From Telluria beijingensis (GTDB lineage Bacteria; Pseudomonadota; Gammaproteobacteria; Burkholderiales; Burkholderiaceae_D), in assembly GCF_030770395.1 (NCBI RefSeq), contig NZ_CP132480.1, forward strand, positions 3,215,792 through 3,279,791: a stretch of DNA of 64,000 nt, in the 5' to 3' direction. The notes below the pieces were generated by a model, which was not told the DNA's origin, searched no databases, and saw nothing but the letters and a program-made list of their open reading frames with translations. Numbering within the stretch: position 1 is the first letter of the stretch; every line of letters starts with the position of its first letter. The translations under genes were made by a program, and so were the position numbers. Below, one piece after another: positions 19,008-27,308 of the stretch.

Positions 19008-20288
19008 ATGAAGAAAAGCCTGATCGCCGCCCTGCTCGGCGCTACGTTTGCCTGCTCCGCCCTGGCCCAGACCAGTGTCCAGATCTACGGCATCGCCGAT
19101 GCCGGCGTGATGTGGCAAAAAGGTGGACCGACCAAGATCTATAGTGGCGGCGCCGACGGCTCCCGTCTCGGCATCCGGGGCAGCGAAGACCTGGGCAATG
19201 GCTACAAGGCCATCTTCAATCTCGAAGCCCGCGTCGAACTCGACAACGGCTCGCAGCAGCCGGCGCTGATGAACGACAATCCCGGCGTCTACCTGCTGCG
19301 CGGCATGAACCAGATTCCGCAAGCCATCCGCGACCGCCTGCAGGCGGCGATCCAGCCGCCGGGCGCGCCGGCCGTCAACCAGGAAAAAGCCCTGTTCGAC
19401 CGCACCGCGATGGTCGGCCTGATCACCCCGATCGGCGCCGTGATGCTGGGTCGCATGTACACCCCGGGCTACGAGGTGTTCAACATGGCTGACGCCTTCG
19501 AATCGGGCACCGCCGGCACCTGGGGCCACATCACCGGCGGCACCGCCGGCTTCACCGCGCTGGGCGCCGACATCCGCTCGCAGGAATCGATCCAGTACCG
19601 GATCGCCCTGCCGAACGGCCTGGGCGGCTCGATCATGTATGGCGCGCGCAATTCGGGCTATCTCGGCCGCTACAAGAAATTCCGCGCCGGCGCCATCACC
19701 TACAAGGCCAATGGCTTCGACGTCGGCATCGGCTACAACCATGGCTACGACATGCAGAACCGTCCGAGCCTGCGCACCACGACGGTGGGCGGCTCCTACA
19801 CCATGGGCGAGCGCTGGAAATTCTTCGCCGGCTTCCACAGCCAGCGCAACCAGAATTCGGCCCTGATCCCCGACTACCTGACCGGCTGGAACCAGGCAGT
19901 GGTGCCGGCGCTGGTGGCGCAGGGCGTGCCGCAGGCGACCCAGAATTTCCTGCTGAGCGTGTTCGACACGAATATCAAGGCCAATACCCAGCAGGACGCC
20001 AACAGCTACCAGGTCGGCGCCCACTATCGTGTCGGCAACGGCCGCATCGTGGCCTCGTACGCGCACCAGAACGACCGCACCGCATCGAACAGCGACGCCA
20101 ACCTGTATGCGGTCGGCTACAACTACTACCTGTCCAAGCGTACCGACCTGTACACCGCGCTGGCCTTCATCAAGAACGACAACGAGGCCCAGTATTCTCC
20201 GGGCACCTCGGGCAATCCGGGCGGCTTCACCGAAGCCCCGGGCGCCGACGGCCGCGCCCTGCAGCTGGGCATCCGTCACCGTTTCTGA
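19008..20288 (+). CDS. Outer-membrane porin, second and larger copy
   Basis: I take the ATG at 19008 (GGAG five bases upstream) rather than the in-frame ATG at 18975, because it opens a clean signal peptide MKKSLIAALLGATFACSALA before QTSVQIYGIADAG. The mature barrel is longer than the first porin (426 residues in all), with long loops such as residues 90-120 (QIPQAIRDRLQAAIQPPGAP). It keeps SRLGIRGSEDLGNGYKAIFNLE and ends in a terminal F (GIRHRF). Its terminator is the one an IS1595-type element has entered. Confidence 0.88.
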   Translation: MKKSLIAALLGATFACSALAQTSVQIYGIADAGVMWQKGGPTKIYSGGADGSRLGIRGSEDLGNGYKAIFNLEARVELDNGSQQPALMNDNPGVYLLRGMNQIPQAIRDRLQAAIQPPGAPAVNQEKALFDRTAMVGLITPIGAVMLGRMYTPGYEVFNMADAFESGTAGTWGHITGGTAGFTALGADIRSQESIQYRIALPNGLGGSIMYGARNSGYLGRYKKFRAGAITYKANGFDVGIGYNHGYDMQNRPSLRTTTVGGSYTMGERWKFFAGFHSQRNQNSALIPDYLTGWNQAVVPALVAQGVPQATQNFLLSVFDTNIKANTQQDANSYQVGAHYRVGNGRIVASYAHQNDRTASNSDANLYAVGYNYYLSKRTDLYTALAFIKNDNEAQYSPGTSGNPGGFTEAPGADGRALQLGIRHRF

Positions 20289-20308
20289 GCGATCGACGCT
20301 CCCGCGAA

Positions 20309-20331
20309 AGACGCCTGCGGGCGTCTTTTTT
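20309..20331 (+). terminator. Rho-independent terminator of the second porin
   Basis: Stem AGACGCC (20309-20315), loop TGCG, stem GGCGTCT (20320-20326), then a T-run. The T-run is followed after three bases by the left end of the IS element; the 8-bp target duplication is taken from this T-run. Confidence 0.88.
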
Positions 20332-20334
20332 GTT
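20327..20334. repeat. Left target-site duplication of the IS
   Basis: TTTTTGTT, identical to 21406-21413; part of the porin terminator's T-run. Confidence 0.9.
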
Positions 20335-21405
20335 GGCGCTGTCACCGTTACCTGTTGATGACCCCGAATGCGATGCGCAGCAATTGCTCGACAGAAGTGA
20401 CTCGACCACCATCAAGGGCCCAGCGCCAGCCCAGATAGTTAGGGAGCCAGCGCGAGGCCACGCCATGGAAGCGCGCCAGCCACTCCTTGAAGCGTCGATG
20501 GTAAGCGTTGACGCCCTGGATATGGATGGCGCCCGCGCTACTCGTGCGCACCCGTTCGCCAGCGCCGGCATTGACGGCCTGGTGCGCAATGCCATGGGCC
20601 CGTGCGAAGGCCGGATAGGCGGCATTGGCGTCGGTGACCAGCAGCGCTTGCGGATCGAGTTTTGGCAACAGGAATGTGGTCAACTGGGCCGCCTTCAGGG
20701 CGCCGCGGCCGGTAACGGCGTCAATGGTCTGCCCGCTTCGGTCGCGCGCCACCAGGATGCAGTCGAGATGACGCGAGATGCCGCGCAAGGCAGCCTTGCC
20801 ACCCCGCTTGCGCGGTTTGCGGTCGAGCTTGCGCGAGCCTTTCTGCGATTCGAGCAGGAAGGTCTCGTCGGCCTCGACGATGCCGGACAGGCAAACGGGC
20901 CGGTCGTCCTTGACCCGGTCGAGGAAGCGGTGGCGCCATCGAAATGCGGTATTGCGGTGCACGTCGACCTGCCTGGCGGCGGCGCGCACCGATCGCGATT
21001 CCAGCACGGTAACAAGATAACCAAGCCACTTGTCCTTGTGCCTGAGCCGCGCCAGCGGCGTGCCGGTCAGGTCGTTGAAGGTGCGCCCGCAAGCGCAGCA
21101 GCGAAACCGTTGCAGGTCGTTGGCGCAGCCGTGCCGGTGATAGCGTGCGCAGCCGCAATCCGGACAGCGCCGCTCGTCACGGCGGATCTCGTCGACCAGG
21201 ACTACCACCCGGTCCAGCCCGACTGCCGGATGCAGGGCGGTCAGTACCTGCTGGCGTTGCGCCTGGTTTAACAGCGCAAGTTGGGCGAACAGTTCGGCAA
21301 ACCCAAGAGCTTTCACAGTGCGGCTCCCTATCCGTGGCGATAGGGCTTGGACCACGGATCAGCTCAGCAGTTCAATGCTCATCCATATTTAACGTTGACA
21401 GCGCC
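20335..21405. mobile_element. Complete IS1595-family insertion sequence
   Basis: A 1071-bp element. The left end reads GGCGCTGTCACCGTTA from 20335; the right end, read inward on the minus strand from 21405, reads GGCGCTGTCAACGTTA, giving imperfect terminal inverted repeats with further matches beyond (TGATGAC/GGATGAG). It is flanked by an exact 8-bp duplication TTTTTGTT (20327-20334 and 21406-21413), the size expected of this family. One intact transposase gene fills it on the minus strand. The perfect duplication and intact gene suggest recent insertion. Confidence 0.93.
20348..21355 (-). CDS. IS1595-family transposase (ISXO2-like domain)
   Basis: A 335-residue transposase. An N-terminal zinc ribbon (CPDCGCARYH..., RFRCCACGRTF, about residues 64-91) precedes a helix-turn-helix (SVRAAARQVDVHRNTAFRW) and the DDE catalytic domain: first Asp in IVEADETFLLES, second in LLVTDANAAYPAF, and a C-terminal NAYHRRFKEWLARFHGVAS stretch with the HRR..K/E region typical of the ISXO2 domain. 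No frameshift or stop; the element may be active. Confidence 0.9.
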   Translation of the reverse strand: MVQALSPRIGSRTVKALGFAELFAQLALLNQAQRQQVLTALHPAVGLDRVVVLVDEIRRDERRCPDCGCARYHRHGCANDLQRFRCCACGRTFNDLTGTPLARLRHKDKWLGYLVTVLESRSVRAAARQVDVHRNTAFRWRHRFLDRVKDDRPVCLSGIVEADETFLLESQKGSRKLDRKPRKRGGKAALRGISRHLDCILVARDRSGQTIDAVTGRGALKAAQLTTFLLPKLDPQALLVTDANAAYPAFARAHGIAHQAVNAGAGERVRTSSAGAIHIQGVNAYHRRFKEWLARFHGVASRWLPNYLGWRWALDGGRVTSVEQLLRIAFGVINR

Positions 21406-21413
21406 TTTTTGTT
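21406..21413. repeat. Right target-site duplication of the IS
   Basis: TTTTTGTT, the second copy of the 8-bp target sequence. Confidence 0.9.
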
Positions 21414-21484
21414 TCCCGTTAAAACTTCGGCGCCATGCCCGCGTCGGGTAAAATGGTTCGATTGATTCCACCACCCAATTCCAC

Positions 21485-22153
21485 ATGAGCATCGCACCAC
21501 TGGACGCCAACACTGTCGCGCAATACCTGATCGACCACCCGCAATTTTTCCAGGAGCACGCCGGCCTGCTGGGCGAAGTGAAACTGTCGAGCCCCCTCAC
21601 CGGCCGCACCGTGTCGCTGCAGGAACGCCAGATGGAAGTGATGCGCGATAAATTCCGCGCCCTCGAGCTGCGCCTGTCGGACCTGTCGCGCCGCGCCGAG
21701 GAAAACGCCGGCATCGCCAACCGTTTCCACGCCTGGACCCAGTCCCTGCTGGTCTCGAAAGGCGGCGCGGCCATGGCGCGCGACCTGGCCGATGGCTTGC
21801 GTGCCCATTTCATCGTACCGCAAGTCACCCTGCGCCTGTGGAACCTGGCCCCGGACTACGCGGATGAATGGTTCGCCCAGGGCGTGTCGGACGATGCGCG
21901 CATCTTCGCCAACAGCCTGCGCGCGCCGTACTGCGGCCCCAACAACGATTTCGAGGCGGTGCGCTGGCTCGACAATGCGGACACGATCCGCTCGACCGTG
22001 ATGCTGCCGCTGGGCCAGCCGGGCCAGAGCTTCGGCCTGCTGGTGCTGGGCTCGCCCGACCCGGCGCGCTTCACGACGGCGATGGCGACCGATTTCCTGG
22101 TCCACATCGCCGCCACCGCGACCACCGCGCTGACGCCGCTGCGCGCCAAATAA
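21485..22153 (+). CDS. DUF484 family protein
   Basis: A 222-residue cytoplasmic protein. Residues 10-40 (NTVAQYLIDHPQFFQEHAGLL) are the DUF484 signature; a coiled coil (QERQMEVMRDKFRALELRL) links to a GAF-like C-terminal half. The family's biochemical role is unknown, but it is regularly encoded between dapF and xerC. Here it abuts xerC exactly: its TAA is followed directly by the xerC ATG. Upstream lies the IS, so its original promoter region may have been changed. Confidence 0.85.
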   Translation: MSIAPLDANTVAQYLIDHPQFFQEHAGLLGEVKLSSPLTGRTVSLQERQMEVMRDKFRALELRLSDLSRRAEENAGIANRFHAWTQSLLVSKGGAAMARDLADGLRAHFIVPQVTLRLWNLAPDYADEWFAQGVSDDARIFANSLRAPYCGPNNDFEAVRWLDNADTIRSTVMLPLGQPGQSFGLLVLGSPDPARFTTAMATDFLVHIAATATTALTPLRAK

Positions 22154-23113
22154 ATGGACGGCCACGGGCGCGACGGCACTGACGGCGCTGCGGCCGACTG
22201 GGCCACGCGCTACCTGGGCGAACTGACGGCCCAGCGCCAGCTGTCGCCGCACACGGTCGCCGCCTACCGGCGCGACCTGGCCGAACTGGCCGCGCTGGCC
22301 GGCCACGACGACTGGACCCGGCTGACCCACTTCGACATCCGCCGCTGCGCCGCCAAACTGCATGCTGGCGGCCAATCGGCGCGCACGATCGCGCGCAAGC
22401 TGTCCGGCTGGCGCGGCTTCTATGGCTGGCTGTCGAACCACACGCCGCTGGCGGCCAACCCGGTGGACGGCGTGCAGGCGCCGAAACGCCCCCGCAGCCT
22501 GCCCAAGGCGCTGGCCGTCGACGACGCCGTGCAATTGATGGAATCAAACACGCGCGGCCATGCCGATCCCTTCGAGTTGTGCAACCGCGCCATGTTCGAG
22601 CTGCTGTATTCGAGCGGGTTGCGGGTGTCGGAACTGGCCGGCCTCGACCTCGCCTGGCAGGATGCGCGCGCCGGCCAGCCGGCCTCGCTCGGCTGGCTCG
22701 ACCTGCAGGCCGGCGAAGTCGTGGTCACCGGCAAGGGCAACAAGATGCGCCGGGTGCCCGTGGGCGGTCCGGCGCGCGACGCGCTGTCTGCCTGGATGGC
22801 GGTGCGGCCCGCCGCGCGCGACGGCAGCGCCGCCCTGTTCCTGTCGGCGCGCGCCACCCGCATCTCGCCGCGCGTGGTGCAACAACGGCTCAAGCAACAT
22901 GCGCTGCGCGCCGGCACGCCGGTCAACGTGCACCCGCACGTGCTGCGCCACTCCTTCGCCTCGCACCTGCTGCAATCCTCGGGCGACCTGCGCGCGGTGC
23001 AGGAATTGCTCGGCCACGCCAGCATCACCTCGACCCAGATCTATACGGCGCTCGACTTCCAGCACTTGTCGAAGGTGTACGACGCAGCCCATCCGCGCGC
23101 CAAGGCCAAGTAA
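22154..23113 (+). CDS. xerC: Tyrosine recombinase XerC
   Basis: With XerD resolves chromosome dimers at dif. The 319-residue protein has an N-terminal SAM-like core-binding domain (QLSPHTVAAYRRDLAEL) and a complete catalytic set: R157 (SGLRVSEL), K194 (TGKGNKMR), H262 and R265 (HVLRHSFASHLL), H288 (LLGHAS) and the nucleophile Y297 (STQIYT). Position after DUF484 and the lack of phage genes mark it as the chromosomal XerC, not an integrase. Confidence 0.95.
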   Translation: MDGHGRDGTDGAAADWATRYLGELTAQRQLSPHTVAAYRRDLAELAALAGHDDWTRLTHFDIRRCAAKLHAGGQSARTIARKLSGWRGFYGWLSNHTPLAANPVDGVQAPKRPRSLPKALAVDDAVQLMESNTRGHADPFELCNRAMFELLYSSGLRVSELAGLDLAWQDARAGQPASLGWLDLQAGEVVVTGKGNKMRRVPVGGPARDALSAWMAVRPAARDGSAALFLSARATRISPRVVQQRLKQHALRAGTPVNVHPHVLRHSFASHLLQSSGDLRAVQELLGHASITSTQIYTALDFQHLSKVYDAAHPRAKAK

Positions 23114-23267
23114 GGCGGCGACGCGGCCGCGCCATTCCAGCCACATCTTCCAGTTCATGGTTTGAACTCGGTCAACACCGGACACGCTTGATGGTGAGCT
23201 TGCAAGAATTGCGGCATAATCCCCCGGTTCTTTTGTCCAACCTGACCCCAACACGAGTAGCGAACCA

Positions 23268-24332
23268 ATGGACCTGATTCCCAGCACCATCCTGACCGGC
23301 TTCCTCGGCGCGGGCAAGACCACCCTGCTCAACCGCATCCTGCAGGAAGAGCACGGCATGCGCATCGCCGTCATCGAGAACGAATTCGGCCAGGAAAACA
23401 TCGACAACGAGATCCTGGTGCAGGATGCGAGCGAGCAGATCGTCGAGATGAACAACGGCTGCATCTGCTGCACCGTGCGCGGCGACCTGATCGTGGCCCT
23501 GAACAGCCTGGCGCAGAAGCGCGCCGCCGGCGAGATCAGTTTCGACCGCGTGGTGATCGAAACCACCGGCCTGGCCAATCCTGGCCCGGTGGCCCAGACC
23601 TTCTTCGTCGACGAAGAAGTGGGCGCCAACTACCTGCTCGACGCCGTGGTGACCGTGGTCGATGCCCGCCATGCAAATGAACAATTAACCCAGCACGAAG
23701 AAGCCCAGCGCCAGGTCGGCTTTGCCGACAAGATCCTGCTGTCCAAGACCGACCTGGTCGATGCCGCCGCCGTCGAGGCCCTCAAGACCCGCCTGCACCG
23801 CATCAACCCACGCGCGCCGATCGCGACCAGCGACTTCGGCCGGGCCCCGATTTCGGACGTGCTCGACCTGCGCGGCTTCAACCTGAACGACAAACTGGAA
23901 CTCGATCCAGACTTCCTGAAGGTCGAGGAAGGCCACGACCACGATCATGAACACGATCATGATCACGCCCATTGCGGCCACGACCACGCGCATGGCGAAG
24001 CCTGCACCCACGACCACCACCACGGCCACCACACCGACGACATCGCCGCCTTCGTGTTCAAGAGCGAGCGCGCCTTCGATCCCGAGCGCCTCGAGCAATT
24101 CCTCGGTAGCCTGGTGCAGGTATTCGGCCCGCAAATGCTGCGCTATAAAGGCGTGCTGCGGATGGAAGGCGTGGACCGCAAGGTCGTGTTCCAGGGCGTG
24201 CACCAGATCATGGGCAGCGACGTGGGGCCGAAGTGGGGCGAAAGCGAAACGCCCGCGACCAAGATGGTGTTTATTGGTAAGAATTTACCAAAAGACGTAT
24301 TTATCCGCGGACTTGAACAGTGTTTGGTATAA
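23268..24332 (+). CDS. CobW/COG0523-family GTPase, probable metallochaperone
   Basis: A 354-residue G3E GTPase: Walker A GFLGAGKTTL (11-20), the metal-binding CxCC motif as NGCICCTVRGDL (C65, C67, C68), Walker B-like VVIETTGLANP, and SKTDLVD for guanine. Residues 222-258 are a dense His run (EGHDHDHEHDHDHAH and on) between the GTPase and the C-terminal CobW_C domain (AFVFKSERAFDPERLE). This build fits delivery of zinc or a similar metal rather than cobalt in cobalamin synthesis. Zinc-limitation genes of this family are often Zur-regulated; I looked for a Zur box upstream and did not find one. dksA follows 243 bp downstream. Confidence 0.88.
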   Translation: MDLIPSTILTGFLGAGKTTLLNRILQEEHGMRIAVIENEFGQENIDNEILVQDASEQIVEMNNGCICCTVRGDLIVALNSLAQKRAAGEISFDRVVIETTGLANPGPVAQTFFVDEEVGANYLLDAVVTVVDARHANEQLTQHEEAQRQVGFADKILLSKTDLVDAAAVEALKTRLHRINPRAPIATSDFGRAPISDVLDLRGFNLNDKLELDPDFLKVEEGHDHDHEHDHDHAHCGHDHAHGEACTHDHHHGHHTDDIAAFVFKSERAFDPERLEQFLGSLVQVFGPQMLRYKGVLRMEGVDRKVVFQGVHQIMGSDVGPKWGESETPATKMVFIGKNLPKDVFIRGLEQCLV

Positions 24333-24575
24333 ACTACATCAGTTTGACTGGTCTGCCCGAGGTCGCATGACGACCTGCCTCGACAGTTCGAGAGGCAAGG
24401 GACCGCAGGCAGGCCTCGCGCCGCCTGCAGCGCACCGCCCAGCCGCACAACGGCGGGGACGGAGAAGGGATGGCGCTTCGTCGCCATCAAGGCAGCTTGC
24501 CTCATGCACACCTTTGCCGGGTGTAACTGATGAGCAAGCTGATAAAATGAAAACCTCTGTCGTATCGAAGGCATC

Positions 24576-25025
24576 ATGACTAAAACAACGAAACCGAATA
24601 CCGCCCAGCCCGAAGAACGCCTCCTGACGGAAGAAGAGATTCGGGCGATGGGCGATGACGACTACATGAATGCAGCCCAGCTTGCGTTCTTCAAGAATCG
24701 CCTGCAGGAACTCGAGAAGGAACTGCTGAAGAACGCCGGCGAGACCACGGAACACCTGCGTGAAACCGTCCTGGTTCCCGACCCGGCCGACCGGGCGACG
24801 ATCGAGGAAGAACACGCGCTGGAACTGCGCACCCGCGACCGCGAACGCAAGCTGCTCAAGAAAGTGCAGCAATCGCTGCAGTCGATCGACAGCGGCGAAT
24901 ACGGCTGGTGCGAAGAGACCGGCGAACCGATCGGCATCCCGCGCCTGATCGCCCGCCCGACCGCCACGCTGTCGCTCGAAGCCCAGCAGCGCCGCGAGCT
25001 GAAGCAAAAACTGTACGGCGACTGA
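24576..25025 (+). CDS. dksA: RNA polymerase-binding transcription factor DksA, zinc-ligand-poor form
   Basis: Works with ppGpp at the RNA polymerase secondary channel. Of 149 residues, the long coiled coil (about 33-108) carries at its tip VPDPADRATIEEE with the two acidic residues (D69, D72) and A74 needed for activity. The C-terminal globular part has lost the four-Cys zinc finger: the ligand positions read C112, T115, S133, A136 (WCEETGEPIGIPRL and TATLSLEAQ). That pattern is known from zinc-independent DksA proteins. The 243 bp upstream hold no other gene; GATAAAAT at about 24541 may be a -10 element. Confidence 0.92.
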   Translation: MTKTTKPNTAQPEERLLTEEEIRAMGDDDYMNAAQLAFFKNRLQELEKELLKNAGETTEHLRETVLVPDPADRATIEEEHALELRTRDRERKLLKKVQQSLQSIDSGEYGWCEETGEPIGIPRLIARPTATLSLEAQQRRELKQKLYGD

Positions 25026-25046
25026 GCTAGCGCCGTGCCCATCCAG

Positions 25047-25077
25047 AAAAGCATGCGACCCGTCGCATGCTTTTTTT
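25047..25077 (+). terminator. Rho-independent terminator of dksA
   Basis: Twelve-bp stem AAAAGCATGCGA / TCGCATGCTTTT with loop CCCG and a run of Ts, 21 bp after the dksA stop. Confidence 0.9.
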
Positions 25078-25244
25078 GTTTGCGCGCCTGCTGGAGCCCG
25101 TGCCGCTACTGCGCACGGTTCAGCCGCCATGCATACCATCCCGTTTCCGTTCGGATACACTAGGCCTCGCGGCGTGCGCACAGCATGCATGATCCGGGTT
25201 CGTGCTATGGTCTGGCACGGCTGGCCTAACTGACAACGGTGAGC

Positions 25245-26513
25245 ATGGGGCTTTTCTCCTTCCTGAAGAGAAAGAACGACGACGCGGGCGGACGCGACTG
25301 GCCGCCGCCCGAGTCGCGCCTGCGCGGCGAGCCCTCGCGCCTGGACACCGAGGCCGAGCGCGAGCGCCAGCGCGAGATCGCGCGCGCCACCGCCGCCAAG
25401 ATCGACGAGATCGAACTCGCCTTCGCTTCCGACATGTTCGACGACGAGCCGGCCTGGGGCAGCGGCGCGCGCCAACCGGCCAATGGCCTTGCGCAGCGCG
25501 AGCCCGACGTCCCGGCCCAGGCCGCCCTGCCCGCCAGCGCGCCGGCGGTCGAGGAAAGCGCCATCCTGTACGCCAACGGCCAGCCCGACGTCGCCGAGCA
25601 CCTACTGCGCGCGGCCTTGCCGACGCTGGGCCGCCATGAGCGCCTGCCGTGGTGGATGCTGTTCGACCTGTACCAGGCCGATGGCCGCGAAGACGCCTTC
25701 GAGAGCGTGGCGATCGACTACGCCAGCCATTTCGAGACCTCCCCGCCGGCCTGGAAGCCGCTGCCGGCGGCGACCGGTGCGAACGGCCCCGGTCGCGCCT
25801 CCCCGTTCGGCGCCGCCCTGGCGACGGTGGAAACCTTCGGCCCCACGATCGACACCTCCGTCGCGGCGCCCCTGGCGCGGGTGCTGGACGCGGCGGCGCC
25901 GGTCGCCCGCCTCGACTTCGGCCGGGTGGCGGCGATCGACGCCGACGGCGCTGCCTGCCTGCTGGCCGCGCTGCAAGGCTTGCGCCGTACGGGCCGCGAA
26001 CTGGTGCTGGCCGGCGCCGATACCCTGCTGGCGACCTTGCGTCCGATGCTGGTGATCGGCCGGCGTGACGCCAGCCCGGCGCCCTGGCTGCTGCTGCTCG
26101 AACTGCTGCTGCTGACGGACCGCGAAAAGCAGTTCGAAGAAGCGGCCATGGATTACTGCGTCACCTACGAGGTCTCGCCGCCTTCGTTCGAAGCCCCGCT
26201 GCGGGTGTCCACCGCGGCCCCGGCCCCGGATCACGGCGACCGCTTCATGCTGCCGGCCTCGATTGGCGGCCCGGACGACGCCCTGCTGTCGGCCATCGAT
26301 GCCTATGCGCAAGAGCGCGAGACGCTTGTGCTCGATTGCTCGCGGCTGGCGCGGATCGACTATGCCGGCGCCGGCAGCCTGCTGGCGCGGCTCGATGCGC
26401 ATGCCGCGGCCGGCCGCGGCGTCGAGCTGCGCGAACTGAACCACCTGGTCACCACCCTGCTGCGCCTGCTGGGTGCAGGCGACAACGTGCGGCTGTATCC
26501 GCACCGCTACTGA
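25245..26513 (+). CDS. Protein with two STAS-like domains, unknown role
   Basis: Starts at ATG 25245 (422 residues); a GTG two codons earlier is equally open. The N-terminus MGLFSFLKRKND is basic, followed by a charged low-complexity stretch. A helical segment with LLRAALPTLGRHERLPWWMLFDLYQADGREDAFESVAIDYASHFETSPP is partly repeated later as LLLLELLLLTDREKQFEEAAMDYCVTYEVSPPSF. After each comes an anti-sigma-antagonist-like (STAS) unit: about 202-272 (VARLDFGRVAAIDADGAACL) and about 345-415 (LVLDCSRLARIDYAGAGSLL). So the protein is an internal duplication of helix-plus-STAS. The STAS serine usually phosphorylated is not conserved. Function unknown. Confidence 0.7.
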   Translation: MGLFSFLKRKNDDAGGRDWPPPESRLRGEPSRLDTEAERERQREIARATAAKIDEIELAFASDMFDDEPAWGSGARQPANGLAQREPDVPAQAALPASAPAVEESAILYANGQPDVAEHLLRAALPTLGRHERLPWWMLFDLYQADGREDAFESVAIDYASHFETSPPAWKPLPAATGANGPGRASPFGAALATVETFGPTIDTSVAAPLARVLDAAAPVARLDFGRVAAIDADGAACLLAALQGLRRTGRELVLAGADTLLATLRPMLVIGRRDASPAPWLLLLELLLLTDREKQFEEAAMDYCVTYEVSPPSFEAPLRVSTAAPAPDHGDRFMLPASIGGPDDALLSAIDAYAQERETLVLDCSRLARIDYAGAGSLLARLDAHAAAGRGVELRELNHLVTTLLRLLGAGDNVRLYPHRY

Positions 26514-26517
26514 TCCG

Positions 26518-26616
26518 TTAAAAGACGCCGAGCGCCAGCAGCAGCAGCAGGGTCACGACCAGCGACACCAGGATCGATCCAAGGCAGCCGAGCTTGTTGG
26601 AAAAGAACAGGAACAT
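26518..26616 (-). CDS. 32-residue predicted membrane peptide
   Basis: A short frame MFLFFSNKLGCLGSILVSLV followed by a Leu-rich stretch ending ALGVF. It is one hydrophobic helix after a small polar start. AAGGA lies seven bases before the ATG, a better ribosome site than many genes here. It converges on the STAS gene (four bases between stops) and is divergent from hslV. Likely a genuine small inner-membrane protein; role unknown. Confidence 0.6.
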   Translation of the reverse strand: MFLFFSNKLGCLGSILVSLVVTLLLLLALGVF

Positions 26617-26713
26617 CGCAGGTCCTTCGGATTGAGTGTGCGTCATGACTGGGTAGCGAACGCTGCTTGTGTCGGGCGCACACTTGATCGCGTGCATTTA
26701 TGGCAGAGCTCAC

Positions 26714-26741
26714 CTTGCAATCCCGTCGCCGGCCCCCACCT
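26714..26741 (+). promoter_or_regulatory. Sigma32-like heat-shock promoter of hslVU
   Basis: CTTGCAA (26714-26720) and CCCCACCT (26734-26741) with a 13-bp spacer, matching the sigma32 pattern CTTGAAA-N13/15-CCCCATNT with one mismatch in each box, about 30 bp before hslV. hslVU is a sigma32 operon in E. coli, so the match is meaningful but unproven. Confidence 0.5.
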
Positions 26742-26770
26742 GCTGTTGGCTAGACAATTACGAGGTCAAA

Positions 26771-27307
26771 ATGGAACAATTTCACGGTACAACCATCGTC
26801 AGTGTGCGGCGCGGCAACCAGGTCGCGCTGGGTGGCGATGGCCAGGTCACGCTGGGCAATGTCGTCATGAAGGGCTCGGCGCGCAAGGTGCGCAAGCTGT
26901 ACCAGGGCAAGGTCTTGTGCGGATTCGCCGGCGGCACGGCCGACGCGTTCACGCTGCTGGACCGCTTCGAAGGCAAGCTGGAAAAACACCAGGGCAACCT
27001 GCTGCGCGCTTCGGTCGAGCTGGCCAAGGACTGGCGCACCGACCGCGTGCTGCGCCGCCTGGAAGCGATGCTGCTGGTGGCCGACCGCGAGTCGACCCTG
27101 ATCATCACCGGCAATGGCGACGTACTGGAACCGGAAGACGGCATCGGCGCCATCGGCTCGGGCGGCGTCTACGCCCAGTCGGCCGCCAAGGCGCTGTACG
27201 AGAACACCGATATGGCCCCAAGCGAGGTGGTCAAGAAGGCGCTCACCATCGCCGGCGAGCTGTGCATCTACACGAATATGTCCCACATCATCGAGACCCT
27301 GGATTGA
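26771..27307 (+). CDS. hslV: ATP-dependent protease subunit HslV
   Basis: Proteolytic core of the HslUV (ClpQY) protease. From ATG 26771 (GAGG five bases upstream) it has 178 residues. The catalytic threonine is the first T of [15 protein letters not shown], residue 7, so a six-residue leader must be removed; the E. coli protein exposes Thr right after Met. [27 protein letters not shown] and [14 protein letters not shown] are all conserved. hslU starts two bases after its stop codon. Confidence 0.96.
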   Translation: MEQFHGTTIVSVRRGNQVALGGDGQVTLGNVVMKGSARKVRKLYQGKVLCGFAGGTADAFTLLDRFEGKLEKHQGNLLRASVELAKDWRTDRVLRRLEAMLLVADRESTLIITGNGDVLEPEDGIGAIGSGGVYAQSAAKALYENTDMAPSEVVKKALTIAGELCIYTNMSHIIETLD

Positions 27308-27308
27308 T

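Noticed and set aside
23114..23267. Possible Zur box upstream of the CobW gene
   Set aside because: Looked for a GTTATAnnATAAC-like palindrome and found none, so zinc control cannot be claimed from sequence.
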